Assembly: GCA_021397835.1 (NCBI GenBank)
Contig: JAJFZO010000747.1
Coordinates: 8,638,501 to 8,702,500 of the forward strand
Origin: Moringa oleifera
Lineage: Eukaryota; Streptophyta; Magnoliopsida; Brassicales; Moringaceae
Direction of reading: 5' to 3'
DNA length: 64,000 nt
Part shown: one piece after another, positions 45,614-57,963 of the stretch
Layout of the letters: the number at the start of each line of letters is the position of its first letter
Position numbering within the stretch: the stretch's first letter is position 1
Notes under the pieces: generated by a model
What the model saw: only the letters and a program-made list of their open reading frames with translations
Database searches by the model: none
What the model was told of the DNA's origin: nothing
Program-made: the position numbers and the translations under genes

Positions 45614-48600
45614 AAACCACTTCGTCTCGATTATATGTAGACCTCCTTCCACCTCATCGAGCTCCTTGGGGTCTAATTTTCTTTTTATCTAACAAGAAAA
45701 AAATTGGAAGGGATGGTTCTTTCATTACATTGAAAGAATTTTAACTAGGAAAAGATTTCTCTATTACTTTAAGAGGAGAATAGTTGTTTTGACCAACGAA
45801 TAACTTGGGAAAAATGGACCTTCTTTCTTTGATTTTAGCAAGCATTTTTGGAAAATAACAATTCCATTCAGAAATCTTCATTTTAAAATACTTTTTCGTT
45901 ATGGATTAGTGCATTCTGCGCCGTCGATGGCTTAAAATCAAAGGCACAGGTTGATCTCTTTGGTTGAGGCTTCCTTCATTTATTCAACTTGACACATGTA
46001 CTTTCATAGTGGCTTGGGTTGGTTGCTGCGCTCCTCATGGGTAATAGTAAGAGAATAAAGAATGAACGATCCTTCAAACAAAAAGAGTGATTGAGTCTAA
46101 CTCAAGCAAGTAAGTGAAAGGCATGGCTAGAGAGCGCGAGTTCGGCTCGCGAATGATTAGCAAATGAAGGATCAATCCTTTTACGCTAGTACAACTACGT
46201 GGAGATTTGAAAAAAGAGTATATTTTTCTTGTAGTGCCCTCCATTCCATTATTCTAGTCAACAAAGAATCTCACTAAGTCATAATGAGATTAAAAAATGA
46301 AGCTTCCTTGGCCATGTAGAACATGGATTAGCATTACATAATTCCTATAAGTGATCCCCTATCAAGGATTAGAAAACATGCTATATAAGGACTTCGAGAT
46401 CAAATATAATATGCTTCTTTCCATTTCTCTTTGAGCCACTTTATTTCTTCAAAATACGAGATCAAAGTGATTTTCTTCCATTTTCCTAATAAGTTGATAA
46501 TGTTGCACCATTGGGATACTTCGAATAAACTAGAGTACATATAGGATATACCGGTGCTAAAACCTTTTCTTAAGATATCTTCCAAACTGTTGGGGTTATT
46601 GCTTCAGATATTGTTCCCTTAATATGAAAGCAATTGGCTTCATAGTTTTAGAATTCTATTGATCTTAAGTACTCCATCTCCATCATTAGATATAGGAATA
46701 TAAACAATAAAAAGGAAAAGGCATGACTAGAAGAATTGTAAAAAATAAGTGAATTTATCCAGTGGAGGCATTCTTACTTGATTGAGAAAAATCATTCCTT
46801 ATAGAAAGCTTAACGGTGTTTAACTTGTATGAGTAGTGAAGAATTTTAGTGAGTTGTGGTTAGTTGTTGACCAATGAAAATGCATGGGAAAAAGAAAAAA
46901 AAGAGGTGGATATGGTACAGAAAGGCCCAATTGTATTGATAAGGAGACCTTTTCTAAAAAAAAAAACAAATAAAATGATTAATTAACCTATCATTTTTTG
47001 TTAAAGCATTTTAAAAGTATAATTTATATATATTTATGACTCAATTCATCATAAGGCATGCAAATGAGGATGGGCTAGCCTATGTGGAAGAAAGACATTA
47101 AACTGCACGCACTTAACAATAACAAAAGAAAGGTCAGTCACTGAACATCAACCTTATCTTAATGAAAAAAGGATAATAATCGAACATGTGGAGTGAAACC
47201 AATCTTCTGGGATCGAAACACTACCCAATGGAGTAGCTTTTAGGCATTACTTTTGTGAAGTAGTTTTTGTGCCTTTCTTGTGCTGTAAGAAGGGTTGTTG
47301 CATATATATTTATGTTCATGCATGCTTCCTATTGTGTGAAGCACTTTTATGTGCTGGGAAGCTTGGAGTCTCTTCCTTATTTATATTTGAGACCTTGCTT
47401 GAGCTAAGGGAGTATTTTCTCTACCATATAAACTAGGATCCAATGGCTAAGAAGGGTCTATATCTATCACATTGGGATAGGAGCTATCGCCTTTTACTTA
47501 AGTTTTCTGTAATTTATAGTATTTATAATATAAAGTATATTTTATAGTCACCTCATAGAGCTTGGACCTATCGATGGCACACCTTTGCTTCTTCTCATTG
47601 GCCTACCATTCCTAACATCAAGAATAGCAATCCGAGAATTACCTAGCTACTAAAAGCTACTAAAGAAAAGGGTAGCCCTGATTTTACTCCTTACAAGAAT
47701 AGTGGCAGGACGATAGTAACAAGCATATTTTACTTCTTATTATTGGTCTATTGTTCTCTTTTACTAGCTACTAAAATAGCTTGACTTCGTTTTTCTCGCT
47801 TGCAGTCTAAGAAATTTTTTTTTTTTGAGAGTAAGTTATTAGTGGGAAACATTCTAAATGTGTTGATTACCGATAAGTTCTCATCTATGGCAGTCTAAAA
47901 AGGAAGGGAACACAATTGAGGTTTAATAGCCAAAGCCACTAACTGAATTGAAGGCTTTAAACTACTACTCCAAAAAAAAAAAAAGAAATTAACACAATTG
48001 GCTCCACATAAGAGATCTTTATCCCAGAACTAATGAGTGATAGGATAGGTTTTACTTTGAGCCCAAATTAGGGATGATGTGGTCTTCTTGCCTAATGAAG
48101 CCCTTCAAACTATATTTACACTTTAGTGGTCGTTAATGGCAAACCCAACCTGGTGAATTGATTGGGATACCATAAGGACCTTTTTAGCTTAAAAGAGCTA
48201 GAAGGCCTTTCAAAGTAGGTCGCTATGCACCAAAGACAATGACTGATGGCACCAAGTTTCGCTACACTTGTTTGAATCCAGGTGCATCTAGTAGATTTAA
48301 GAAGATGCACTTGAAGGAACAAGGTGGAAGCGACCCTTAGCGAGGATGGTAGATGATTATAAGCACAAGAGAGCTCTAATTAGAGATATTCCAAGTTCCC
48401 AGCTATGCTTATGGATCTTCAGTTTGCAGAGAAATTAAAAAAAAAAGGAGAGAAAAGGGTCCATTGCAAAATAATTATAATCAGGTTGGAACTCACCCCT
48501 ATGATGTTTTCATTTTCTATAGCAAGTTGATAGGCTTAAAAAGTTCTTCATTATGATTCTTGACACTGAGATATATGAAACAGAAGGACAGAACATTGTA

Positions 48601-49130
48601 ATGACTACCTCTATCCCTGAGAATGTTCGTAAAAAAGTATGCTCTGTTGGTTCTAGGCTTCAATGATGACAATGGATCTGGCATATGCCATCTGAAGAGG
48701 ATAGACATGTCAAACATTAGGATTCCAACCGTTAGGAGGAATCAGCTTAAAAAAGAAGATCTCAACAGTAGTCATAGTATACTTTGAAAAATAGCATCGA
48801 ACCTATTCTAATGGGCTTGCCAACACACCGCTAGCTTTGTCATTAAGGTTAGGTGCTATATAAAGACCATTAGAATAAGGAAACGTCGGGCATAAGGAGT
48901 GCTTGATCCAATTATTTTTGCATATGATAGGCATTACAGCGATATGCATGGCCGACTCGACTTGCTATTGAAAATAGAAATCGATAGTGTTGTATGAAAC
49001 CCTAAATTAATCTTAATAAAACCTTTAGGAGAATGAAGAGACTTAAGATGAAGAAAAGGAATTATCAAAGACCACTGAAGTCTTTATATATACATTTAAT
49101 GTATTGGATTGAATGTATATTAAAAGTATC
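45614..49130. other. Probable organellar intergenic DNA, no gene identified
   Basis: Base composition is nearer to even than in the flanking nuclear DNA, and there are no transposon motifs except a CACTA-like TIR at 46,222-46,235. Sequences such as AGAGCGCGAGTTCGGCTCGC (46,136) fit plant mitochondrial intergenic DNA. I recognise no organellar gene, so the origin is inferred from its position between cox3 and plastid rDNA. Confidence 0.4.
46222..46235 (-). mobile_element. Isolated CACTA-type terminus
   Basis: The plus strand reads TATTTTTCTTGTAGTG, i.e. CACTACAAGAAAAA on the minus strand, the same terminus as the 3.8-kb element. I could not identify its partner. Confidence 0.4.
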
Positions 49131-49134
49131 ATTA

Positions 49135-50114
49135 TGCTTGGGTTGTGAGGGCTCTCAACCATGTGAATAGTTCAATGTGCTCATCAACGCTTGACCCTTG
49201 AGATATGGATTATCTAAGGCACATTAGCATGAACATACTTCTTTTGTTCGAACCGAGGTTTGAAGTCAAACTTCTCCTCAGAACGATAGATAGGGTGATT
49301 CATGTGAGTTCTAATGTAGATCCAACTTTTTATTCACTATTGGGATCGAAATGGTCTAGAAGGGACTACCACTGTTGCTTTCTTCTCGATAATCCATACA
49401 TCCCTTATCAATGTATGGATAACTATCCCTTAAGCATAGGTTTAGGTTCGGCCTTAATGGTACAATAAAATGGAGCATTTAACAACATATCTTTACAAAC
49501 CAAGAACTATGAGATCATCCTTTTCATTTTGAGTTGACGGAGGGATCATACCGTTCGAGCCTATTTTTTTTTTGTCATGATTTTTCCAAAGGTCTAGAGA
49601 AAGCTACAATCAATAGGTTGTTACACTTCCTCTCTTCTTGAAAGAAAGAGTATGAAATTCTTTTTCCTTTTCGTAGGGACAAGGAGATTGGATCTAGTCG
49701 TAAGAACAATGCTTGGCTGATAAATCACTCACTTCTTGGTCTTCTGCCCCTTTAGTCACTACGAATACCCTCAATCAGTACAATGAGACGTGTCTATTTA
49801 TCTATCGCTTGACTAGAAATAAGAGCAGGTTTGAAAAAGGATCTTAGAGTGTCTAAGGTTGGGTCAAGAGGGTCTCTTAAGCACTCTTTTTTTTCTTCTT
49901 ATTAGAGTTATTTCATAAATATTTCCCATGGTAAGGAGGAAGGGCAAACAAGCATACTTGGAGAGTGCTATACAATGGAGAGTAGTATGCTGCATTCGAG
50001 AAGGATGAATCGCTCCTAAAAAGGAATCTATTGATTCTCTTCTAATTGGTTGGATCATAGGTGCGATGATTTATTTCACGGGCGAGGTCTCTAGTTTAAG
50101 TCTAGGATGGCCTA
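49135..50114 (+). pseudogene. trnI-GAU: Plastid trnI-GAU copy: intron and exon 2
   Basis: From about 49,135 (GTTGTGAGGGCTCTCAACC) the sequence follows the plastid trnI group II intron, including GGATCATACCGTTCGAGCC (49,541) and ATGCTTGGCTGATAAATCAC (49,711). Exon 2 is at 50,080-50,114 (GGGCGAGGTCTCTAGTTTAA, then GTCTAGGATGGCCTA) and is full length at 35 bases with several C-to-T changes. Exon 1 is missing, so the insertion begins inside the intron. The open frame at 49,205-49,468 is a by-product. Confidence 0.95.
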
Positions 50115-50178
50115 ACTATGCTAAAGAAAAGAATAAAAGAAGCATCTAACTCCTTTATGTATGCTTCACTTGGCTTGA

Positions 50179-51057
50179 AGGGAAATAGGTCATTCGGTAG
50201 AGCTTTGCTCTTGCAATTGGGTCATTGCAATTATGAGTTGGGTGTCTAATTGCCTAGGTAGTAATGACACTATCTTGTACCTGAACCAGTGGTTCACTTT
50301 TTCTAAGTAATAGGGAAAAGTATCAAAACATGCCATTAAAAGACTCTATTGGGACAAAGATGGGCTATCAAAAATGTAATTGAGGCAGGATGGTCAGTTG
50401 GTGAAATCTAATATGGATCGTACATAAACGATAGTTGGAGTTGGTAACTCTACAAAGGTTCTCTTTTTTAGGATCCCTAGGGAAAAGAATTAAGTTGGCC
50501 CTTATGAACAGCTTGATGCACTATCTCCCTTTAATCCTTTGAGTGAAATGCTACAAAAGGAAGGAAAATTCATGGATTGACCCCATCGTCTCCACCTTGT
50601 GAAAACTATGAGATCACCCCAAGGACACTTTTCGTATCCAAAAGTGGTCGAGTGACTATAAAAACCTATTCAATAAGTGGAATGCAGAGCTATTTACTCT
50701 CAAGTTGGGTAGTAAGGTTCAAAAAAAGGCAATCACTCATTTTTATAACTATCATTCGAAAGAGTTAGGACAAAAAAAAGGGGGGGGGGGAAAGTTATCC
50801 ATTCTTAGTTCTCTTGGAGCTAGATCCTCCAAAACCACAAGAAATCTTAGTTAAAATGGGATTCCAACTTGGCATTTTTTAAGATTTTAAGAAGAGTTAG
50901 TCTTTGGTGAGCACACTATGATGAAAGTTGTAAACTATGTTCCGAGGGGAAGGGGCAATTATTGTCTATCGTTAGCCTCTACGGTAGAATCAATCGGGGG
51001 CTTGATAGGTAGTTTATCCTGTGGCGAATGTTAGTCATTCGAGCCCACTTATCTCCA
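50179..51057 (+). pseudogene. trnA-UGC: Plastid trnA-UGC copy, both exons and intron
   Basis: Exon 1 is 50,179-50,216 (AGGGAAATAGGTCATTCGGT, ending TGCTCTTGCAA with the UGC anticodon). Exon 2 is 51,023-51,057 (GGCGAATGTTAGTCATTCGA, ending CTTATCTCCA). The intervening 806 bases match the plastid group II intron in landmarks (ATATGGATCGTACATAAACG at 50,410; AGCTTGATGCACTATCTCCC near 50,509; AAGAGTTAGTCTTTGGTGAG at 50,892). The exons keep their plastid length but carry substitutions that break stem pairs. It lies 64 bases after trnI, as in the plastid inverted repeat. Confidence 0.95.
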
Positions 51058-51213
51058 ACTCCTGAACTTAGCTAATGCAAAGACATATGATTACACCCAA
51101 TTTTTTGATGCAGTAGATTGACCTATGATTTCTCATTTATAGACATTGATAAGATAAAATCCTCCCATTTAGCAACACCTTAGGATGGCATAACCATAAA
51201 GTTAAGGGCCAGG

Positions 51214-52702
51214 TTCAAACGAGCAAAGACTTATGGTGGATTCCTAGGCACCTAGAGATGAGGGATGGCATAATAAGTGACGAAATGCTTTGGGGAGTTA
51301 AAAGTAAGTGTAGATCTAGAGATTTTCAAATAGGTCAACTTTTTGAACTACTACTGAAACCATAAGTAGGCAAGAGACAACCTAGCAAACCGAAACATCT
51401 TAGTAAGTAGAGGAAAAAGAAAGTAAAAGTCATTCCTGCAGTAACGGTAAGTGAAATAGAAGCAACTAAAATCATGAAAATAGGGTTATGGGAGAGTAGT
51501 AAAAGCGTTGTGTTGCTAGGCAAAAAGATGAAGTGCTGCACTCTAAATGGTAAAAATCCAGTAGTGAAAAGCATCATTAGCTTATGCCCTAACTTGAGTA
51601 GCTTGGGGGTAAGTGGAATCCTATGTGAATCAGCAAGAACCACCTTGTAAGGCTAAATACTCTTAGGTGATCAATAGCAAAGTAGTATCATGTAGGAAAG
51701 GTGAAAAGAACCCTCAATCGGGGAGTGAAATAGAACATGAAATCGTAAGCTCCTAAGTAGTCGAAGGAGCCCTAGACTCTAACTGCGTGCCTATTAAAGA
51801 ATGAACCAGCGACTCATAGGTAGTGGCTTCATTAAGGCAAATCCATCGAAGCCGCAGCAAAAGTGAGTCTTCATAGGCAAAATTGTCATTGCTTATGCAC
51901 CTAAAACTAGGTGATTCATGACCAAGATGAAGCTTAGGTGAAACTAAATGGAGGTTGGAACCAACTAATGTTGAAGAATCAACGGATGAGTTATCGTTGG
52001 GGGAAATGCCACTTGAACCCATAGTTAGTTGGTTCTCCCCAAAATGCATTAAAGCATAGCAGTTGACTCGACATCTAAGGATAAAGTATTGTTTTAGTGT
52101 GGGCTAAATTAAGGCAAACTTTATATACTAGATATGACCTCAAAATAACTAGGTCAAGGTCGATGAGTGAGACAATAGGGATAAGCTTCATCGTTGAAAA
52201 GAAAATAGTTCAGATCATCAACTAAGGCCCCTAAATGACCACCCAATGATAAAAGAGGTAGGGGCGTAGAGACAACCAAGAGGTTTGCTTAGAAACAGCC
52301 ACTTCTGAAAGAATGCATAATAGCTCACTAACGGATCATTCTAGTGCTAAAGATGAATGAGGCCAAGCCATCTGCCGAAGCGGTGGGATTTAAAAATACA
52401 TCGGTAGCAGAGCATTGAGCCTTGGTGGTAAGCACCCACATGAGCGAAAGTAGATGAAGTGGAAGCAAGAATGTCAGCTTGAGTAATGCAAACATTGGTG
52501 TGAATCTAATGCCCCAAAAACCCTAGGGTTCCTCTGCAAGGTTCATCCATGAAGGATTAGTCAAGGGCTAAGATCAGGCTGAGAGGTGTAGTTGATGGAC
52601 AATTGGTGAATATTCCTACATTAACACTTATTGGTCCCGAGGAACAAAGGAGGCTAGGTTAGTCAAAAGATGGTTTATCAGTTCAAGGGCACTAAGTGAC
52701 TT
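51214..52702 (+). pseudogene. rrn23: Plastid large-subunit rRNA copy (5' half)
   Basis: It begins TTCAAACGAGCAAAGACTTA, the start of plastid 23S rRNA, in its normal position after trnA. Landmarks are AGGTCAACTTTTTGAACTAC (51,333), GTGTGAATCAGCAAGAACC-type sequence (51,625), ACCTCAAAATAACTAGGTCA (52,137), CTGCCGAAGCGGTGGGAT (52,372) and GATCAGGCTGAGAGGTGTAG (52,572). Similarity ends near 52,702, so about 1.49 kb of the 2.8-kb gene is present. Most differences are G-to-A and C-to-T. The minus-strand open frames at 51,335-51,643 and 51,753-52,049 are antisense artefacts. Confidence 0.95.
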
Positions 52703-53320
52703 AGTTAAAATCTTTCCTTAAAGAAATTAGAGCAAAAGTAAGGACAAGCCTAGTTAAGTAAGTAAACAGTGAGATTAGGCAAAGGATAAGTTATTCCCAG
52801 CATGAGACGTGACAAGCCCAAGCGTAGGATAAAAAGAAAGATAGAATGCAACCTAAAAATCACTAACGAATGCATGGGCTATTATTGTTATATAATGAAC
52901 AAAAAGATGACTCTTGAGAAGTTAAATAAAGGAGGAGACAAAGTCTTAGAATAGAAGGACTTTAGCTTTTATTAGAATAAAATAAGGCATGTCCCAAGGT
53001 AAATTCAGTCATAGCCTGAAAGATAAAGGTTAGGGAAGTTTAGCTGGTTTGAATTAGTTAGAAGAAGGTTCATTTGCTGAGCTTAGCCATTCCGTTAGAA
53101 GGCAAAAAAGAAAAAGAAAAAAAAGCTCTCTTAGAGCAAAGCAGAAATCAAAGCAAGAGTTAACCCCGAATTAGGGAAGACCTTTGTAGTTATCTTTTTC
53201 TGACCCATGACCCAACAGTCTTATATAATATAGTGAAATGATAAAAAGATTGAAATACTCCTCATTAATAAACTAAGTTAGACTAATACCTGTTTGCATT
53301 CCTCTTAAAGCTGCAGCATA
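52703..53320. other. Unassigned sequence, possibly organellar
   Basis: This lies between the broken rrn23 copy and the copia relic. No gene is recognised. The junction near 52,702 is where the plastid similarity stops. Confidence 0.35.
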
Positions 53321-53324
53321 TATA

Positions 53325-54090
53325 TCAAGCATTCTTAGCTTATAACATAGAGTTAGCATATGAGGTTTTCGAAGTGTCTTAGTAAAGATATCTGTTGACT
53401 GGTTTTGAGACTGCCCGCATGGTGTCACAATCTCCTTACGGGCAGCCTTCCCATAAAAAAAAAAAAAAGACTGCGCACCTCAATATCTATATGGTCCACT
53501 CATGAAAGAATAGATTACTAGCAATATGAGAACTGACTCGATTATCACAAAATAACTACATGGCCTCTTCATTTAAAACTTTTAATTCCTATAATAACAA
53601 TTTAACCCACAATAATTCACAAATAGTATGGGCCATAGCTCTTAACTCTACTTTAACACGAAAATAAGCACCTACACTTTGCTTTTGACTTTTTTTCCTT
53701 GGCTCTTTCCTAAAATTGCACAACAGTCGATAGTGGATTTTTTTTTTCAATGGAGAACCAGCCTAATCAGCATCTAATAAACTTTTAATCCGCAAATGCT
53801 TATAGGACTTATACAATAGTCCTTATTTGGGAGCTTTCTTTAGATATTGCACATATAACAACTTCTTAAGGAGGAACTTAAGAGGTCTTCACAAGCTAGA
53901 CGACCGTGCTAATTAGAAATGCAATATCTGGATGAGATCGATGAGTGGGGTAGGTAAACACTATATGTTTATCATTTTGGTATTGCATTTCAAAAAGATA
54001 ATGGACGATAAATGGTAAATTCATAAACGGGCATCAACTTCTGTAGCAAGTTGTACACTCTACTCTTTGGGGAAGTCTCCCTCTGGTTGA
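53325..54090 (-). pseudogene. Ty1/copia relic, RNase H part
   Basis: On the minus strand, from high to low coordinates, I read THRSHPDIAFLISTVV (the RT/RNase H link 'RPDIxFxVSxVSQ'), DAD then AGSPLKKK (the 'SDADWAG' motif, about 53,770), ELRAMAHTICELLWVKLLL-type sequence (near 53,620), FCDNRVSSHIASNLFFHEWT (the 'DNxSAxxIAxNPVxHxRTKHI' motif, about 53,530) and STDIFTKTLRKPHMLTL (about 53,390). This is the classic C-terminal end of copia pol. Stops and shifts are frequent. Its RT half lies at 55.86-56.66 kb on the same strand. Confidence 0.85.
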
Positions 54091-54094
54091 TCTC

Positions 54095-55855
54095 AAAGGA
54101 TTAAATGACTACTAACCTTTGTTTGGTTCCTGATTATGCATGTATTTGCCCACTAATAACTTGACTAATGAGCTGGTTGTTCACATAGGTCACAAATAGC
54201 TAAGTTATTCGACTAGCTCTCGAATCGATGGACCATCAATTTCTTTCTCAATTAATGGCCTCTCATTTTCGAATAAAAAATGATTCTTGGATTCAGCTAT
54301 TTATTATCATTAAGAGGGCTCGACCCACTTATTTTTTATGTCACGATAGTTGCTTTCTGGTTTGCATCTTTATGACACAAGCACTTAGTACGAAGCATTG
54401 CATTCTTTAATCATAGTTATGGCATGAAAAAGTTCATCACTGGATCAATAGATACATTCAATTAATCACAATAGCATTAATGATAAAAGAAGAAGTACCG
54501 CGATCATGAAGGAGTAGTTCGACCTACCTAGATGTATATTGAAATTAATTTTGACTTCAACGATTGCCGAATCAAAATAAATACATTAGAATCTTAGTTA
54601 TGAAAGCAAATGCATTAAGTAATCCTATCTGAACAAAAAGGTGTGTTTTCAAACTTAACACAACCTATTACATAGATGCAAAACCTATTAAAAAAAAGGA
54701 TAAACTACACATGATCTATTTGATTAGTAGTGTTGGATGCCAAAAAGCAAAACACTACAAAAAAAGTGAGAAAACTCAATTTTAAATTATTGTTTCTACA
54801 ATTCATTCGATAAATGAACAATAAAAAGAAGATGTGCACAAAAGAAGGCCTTTGCAAAGGCCTTCACAAAATCCCATCAATCAATGGTGGAACCAAGCTA
54901 AAAGAAGCGCTATTGTATTCTTTTTCGTTATTCAAGATTAGGTTGGTGTGTGAATTGACCCATATAAATGAAAAATGAGAGAACCATTGTATTGAGCTCG
55001 ATAAGCTCACTAGCAAGCCATTAGATCACAAGAGCCATCATTGACTGACTTTCAAATATGATATGATACATCACCACTCAAGAAATAGCAAGCAAGGCAA
55101 ATCGCTAATCAGTTTATCGATCCAACAACGAACAAAACACCACACCCACAGCTCGTTTGTAGTTTTCTCAACTATTCCATGATTCAAGCCAATAAGAATG
55201 GCTTTCCCCTGATGTGTTAGTTATGGGTATTACTTTTACTCGTCAGTAGGGTTAGTGAGAACAAAAAGTTATGGTGAAGCCATCTGCCACGTAATTGGTA
55301 GGGCACTCGAGTTCAACATCAGATGCATGGGCTGATGAGGAAGGCTGCTGTGATAATCATTATCTTTATATAAAGGTGGACTACAGTCAGGGGGAAGAGG
55401 ATTAGGTCCAATAACTGCTTGTGTAAGGACATTGTTTCAAGGAGGAAAAGGTCCACTAAGGATAATATTTATTCGAGGGTGATGGTTCCCTAGGTGAGAA
55501 GCCTATGGACCATGGTGAAGGGTTCGTTCCTCACTTAAGGGAGAGGAAAATGGTAAAAAGAGGTTCAAAGATAGAGGCCGTTTTCTCTTTTGATCTTCGT
55601 TACTTAGCCAATAAGCTATCCCATTGTCCTTCCTTATAAATAGTGATTTTACACTTATGAGAAGAAACATTCTATTATGTAAGTGGCTAGTTATCACCCC
55701 ATGAGTCCTTTGAATAGACTTTTTTTGATTTGCCGATTGGAGAATATAAAAAAGTATCTTTTTTTTTTGTCTCTTTTTCCTATTTTTAATATCCCCCCAA
55801 AGGTATAAAAGAATTTCTTTTGGATCTACCATACCAATTTTGCTCGAAGTGCTTC
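54095..55855. other. Insert separating the two halves of the copia relic
   Basis: The two pol parts should be only about 150 bases apart, so roughly 1.6 kb of foreign sequence lies here. It is less AT-rich, and minus-strand frames at 54,830-55,830 are long and protein-like (for example the 109-codon frame at 55,832-55,503), but I cannot assign a gene. Its character suggests organellar DNA. A CACTACAAAAAAAG motif at 54,752 could be a transposon end. Confidence 0.4.
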
Positions 55856-55859
55856 CTTC

Positions 55860-56660
55860 CTTATCTCCAAGTGTTGACTAGTTTACATTCCAACATATTT
55901 TTCTCTGCTAGTAGGTCGAGCATATACTTTCACTTTGAAATATTTGTGCTAACCTTTGAGCAAGCCATTTTAATCCTTAGAAATTCTCTCGTCTTTTGAT
56001 GCCTTTGTTAAAAAATGCCTCTTGAGATCAACCTTTAAGACAAATATACAAAGTCTATTATCTTCAGTAAGGACAATATCATCGACATAAAGAACCAACG
56101 CCATTATCCCTTAGTCACTATGATTAATAAAGATTGAATTGTCTACATGACCTTGGTAGAAATTGAGTGAAGTTAGGGTATAGTCAATTTTTTGAACTGG
56201 GCCCAAGAACATTGCGTTAACCTATAAATAGCCTATTGTAATCGTCATACTTTTTGTGACTTCCCCTGAGTAAGAAAGCTAGGAGGTTGTGCCTTCCTAC
56301 CCAATGCCATCTTTAGTTAGGTTTAAAAGAGGAAGGCATTCTTCACATCTAATTAGTGCAAAGGCTAGTTTCGATTGGCTACAAGAAATAAGAGAACTCA
56401 AATAGAGGTAAGTTTAGCTATTAAAGAAAAAGACTCAGCATAATCATTATCTAGGATTTAAGTGTAACCTCTGGCCATTAAATAAGATTTTAGCCTATCG
56501 ATTAGCCCATCATGAAACTACTTAATGGTAAATACCCACCTACAACTAACAACTTTCTTGCTCATGAGAAAATCAATCAATATCCATGTGTGGTTGACAT
56601 GCATAGCTACCATCTCATCCTCTTTAGCAACTCACCAACCAGAATAACTCAAGGCCTCGT
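55860..56660 (-). pseudogene. Ty1/copia relic, reverse transcriptase part
   Basis: Minus-strand frames give MSKKVVSCRWVFTIK (near 56,560), LMARGYT then NDYAESFSLIAKLTSI (the 'ARLVAKGYTQ ... DYxETFSPVAKLxSVR' block), VLLFLVANRN and LDVKNAFLF (the first active-site Asp region, about 56,360). Near 56,090 they give ALVLYVDDIVLTEDN, in which the YVDD active site is intact. KYMLDLLAEKNMLECKLVNT at about 55,880-55,935 is the usual 'KYVLDLLxETGMLGCKPVxTP' block. Stop codons and frameshifts show it is inactive. Confidence 0.9.
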
Positions 56661-56669
56661 GATAAGAAT

Positions 56670-57890
56670 GGGGAAGATTGAGACTCAAAAGAGCAAATGT
56701 AAACTTACGAAGAGAAGGTAGTGGGTAGGCAAGGTTAGGCAAGTAAGCGTAGAATTTTGCATGGTGAGATTGAATTTTTTCATTCTTTTATGAATATTGT
56801 ATAAAGATGATGAAAATTCAAATATGAATAGAAAAGGTTTTTGCTCAAGGGAATAATAGTGCATTTTTTTTGTTAAGGTTCTCTCTCTGATAATAGTCAA
56901 TAAATTTACTCTGATAGTGAGTCATCCTCTTTGTCCCAAACCTTTCTCCTTTTATTGCTCCTGTCTATTTGCGAATCCACTTAAAAACTCAATCTAAGAG
57001 AATGGAATAGTGGTCCTTTCTCCTTTAAACTCCTCTGGTAGTTAAACCTAATGTTGTCATTCCAATTTTTTTCTAGCCTTTTGGTTCTTAAACTTGCCTT
57101 TCTGCTTTGTACGAAGCTTCTTTATTCTCATGTATACCCATACGAGATCCTCAACTTGATGTCACCATCATCAGGCTCCTCTTTTCTAAGCCTCGTTAAT
57201 CCTTTATGTTTTCCTTTAAAAAGTCTCGTATAGTTAGCTCATCATTTTAGCAAAGTGATTCAAATCAATGTTCTAATTCTCCTTTAAGGAGGGTTCGTAT
57301 GGCATGTAAGGCTCCCTTTTTTCTTATCTTATGGCAGACTCCCATGATTCCTTTCCTATTGTCCATATTCCTCCTTCATTCGAGGCTTCAAAGCTTGACT
57401 AACAAGTGAGAAACTTGACTTCAAGAAAAAAAGGGGGTTTTTATAGTGAGGGGCTCTTTTCTTGAACAAAACTAATAATATAGAGCTTTTTCTTTTTTCA
57501 GCTTAATTGGAATTGATTCTATGATTGAATATCAAAAGTGACACTTAGAAGTAGAAACTTGGAGAGACAAATAAATAAGGGACTCTATCATACTCGCTAA
57601 CTCCTAAGATGAAAAATATGTCCTTTATTTTTGGTAGGAGCAGTTCCAATTATTATTGCCCTTTAGTAGAGTGACTTAGCAAACTAGTAGGACGTGGAGA
57701 TCGATTAATCAATATGAATCTTGAAACTGGATGGTTAACCACTACCCACTTGTCTTGGAGCTCTTTGGTCAGGGAGCGGCTTGCTATCGAAACCTTTTCC
57801 CCTAGTGTATGCGAAAAAGAGTGATGAAACCATTTTTGTTCGGTCATAGGTTGGCACAAAGAATGAAAGTTTGCTTCCTTAAGGGAGTTC
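56670..57890. other. Unassigned, probably organellar intergenic DNA
   Basis: No transposon or gene motif is recognised. The sequence leads into the trnN copy at 57,892 and has similar composition to the block at 45.6-49.1 kb. Confidence 0.35.
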
Positions 57891-57891
57891 T

Positions 57892-57963
57892 TCCTCAGTA
57901 GCTCAGTGGTAGAGCGGTTGGTTGTTAACTCACTCTTTGTAGATCTAAATCCTACTTGAAAAG
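57892..57963 (+). pseudogene. trnN-GUU: Organellar trnN-GUU copy
   Basis: Exactly 72 bases align with the plastid-type asparagine tRNA used in both plant plastids and mitochondria: TCCTCAGTAGCTCAGTGGTA at the start, GTTAAC around the GUU anticodon, and ATCTAAATCCTACTTG in the T-arm. The 3' acceptor strand, normally GGGGAG, has become GAAAAG, so the acceptor stem can no longer pair. It is therefore a pseudo-tRNA. Because plant mitochondria carry this plastid-derived gene, it does not by itself decide between the two sources. Confidence 0.9.

Noticed and set aside
49205..49468. Plus-strand 87-codon frame
   Set aside because: It lies wholly inside the plastid trnI intron copy and is not a gene.
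51335..52049. Two minus-strand frames of about 100 codons
   Set aside because: They are antisense to the plastid 23S rRNA copy.
54752..54765. CACTACAAAAAAAG as a CACTA left end
   Set aside because: No subterminal repeats, partner terminus or target duplication could be seen.
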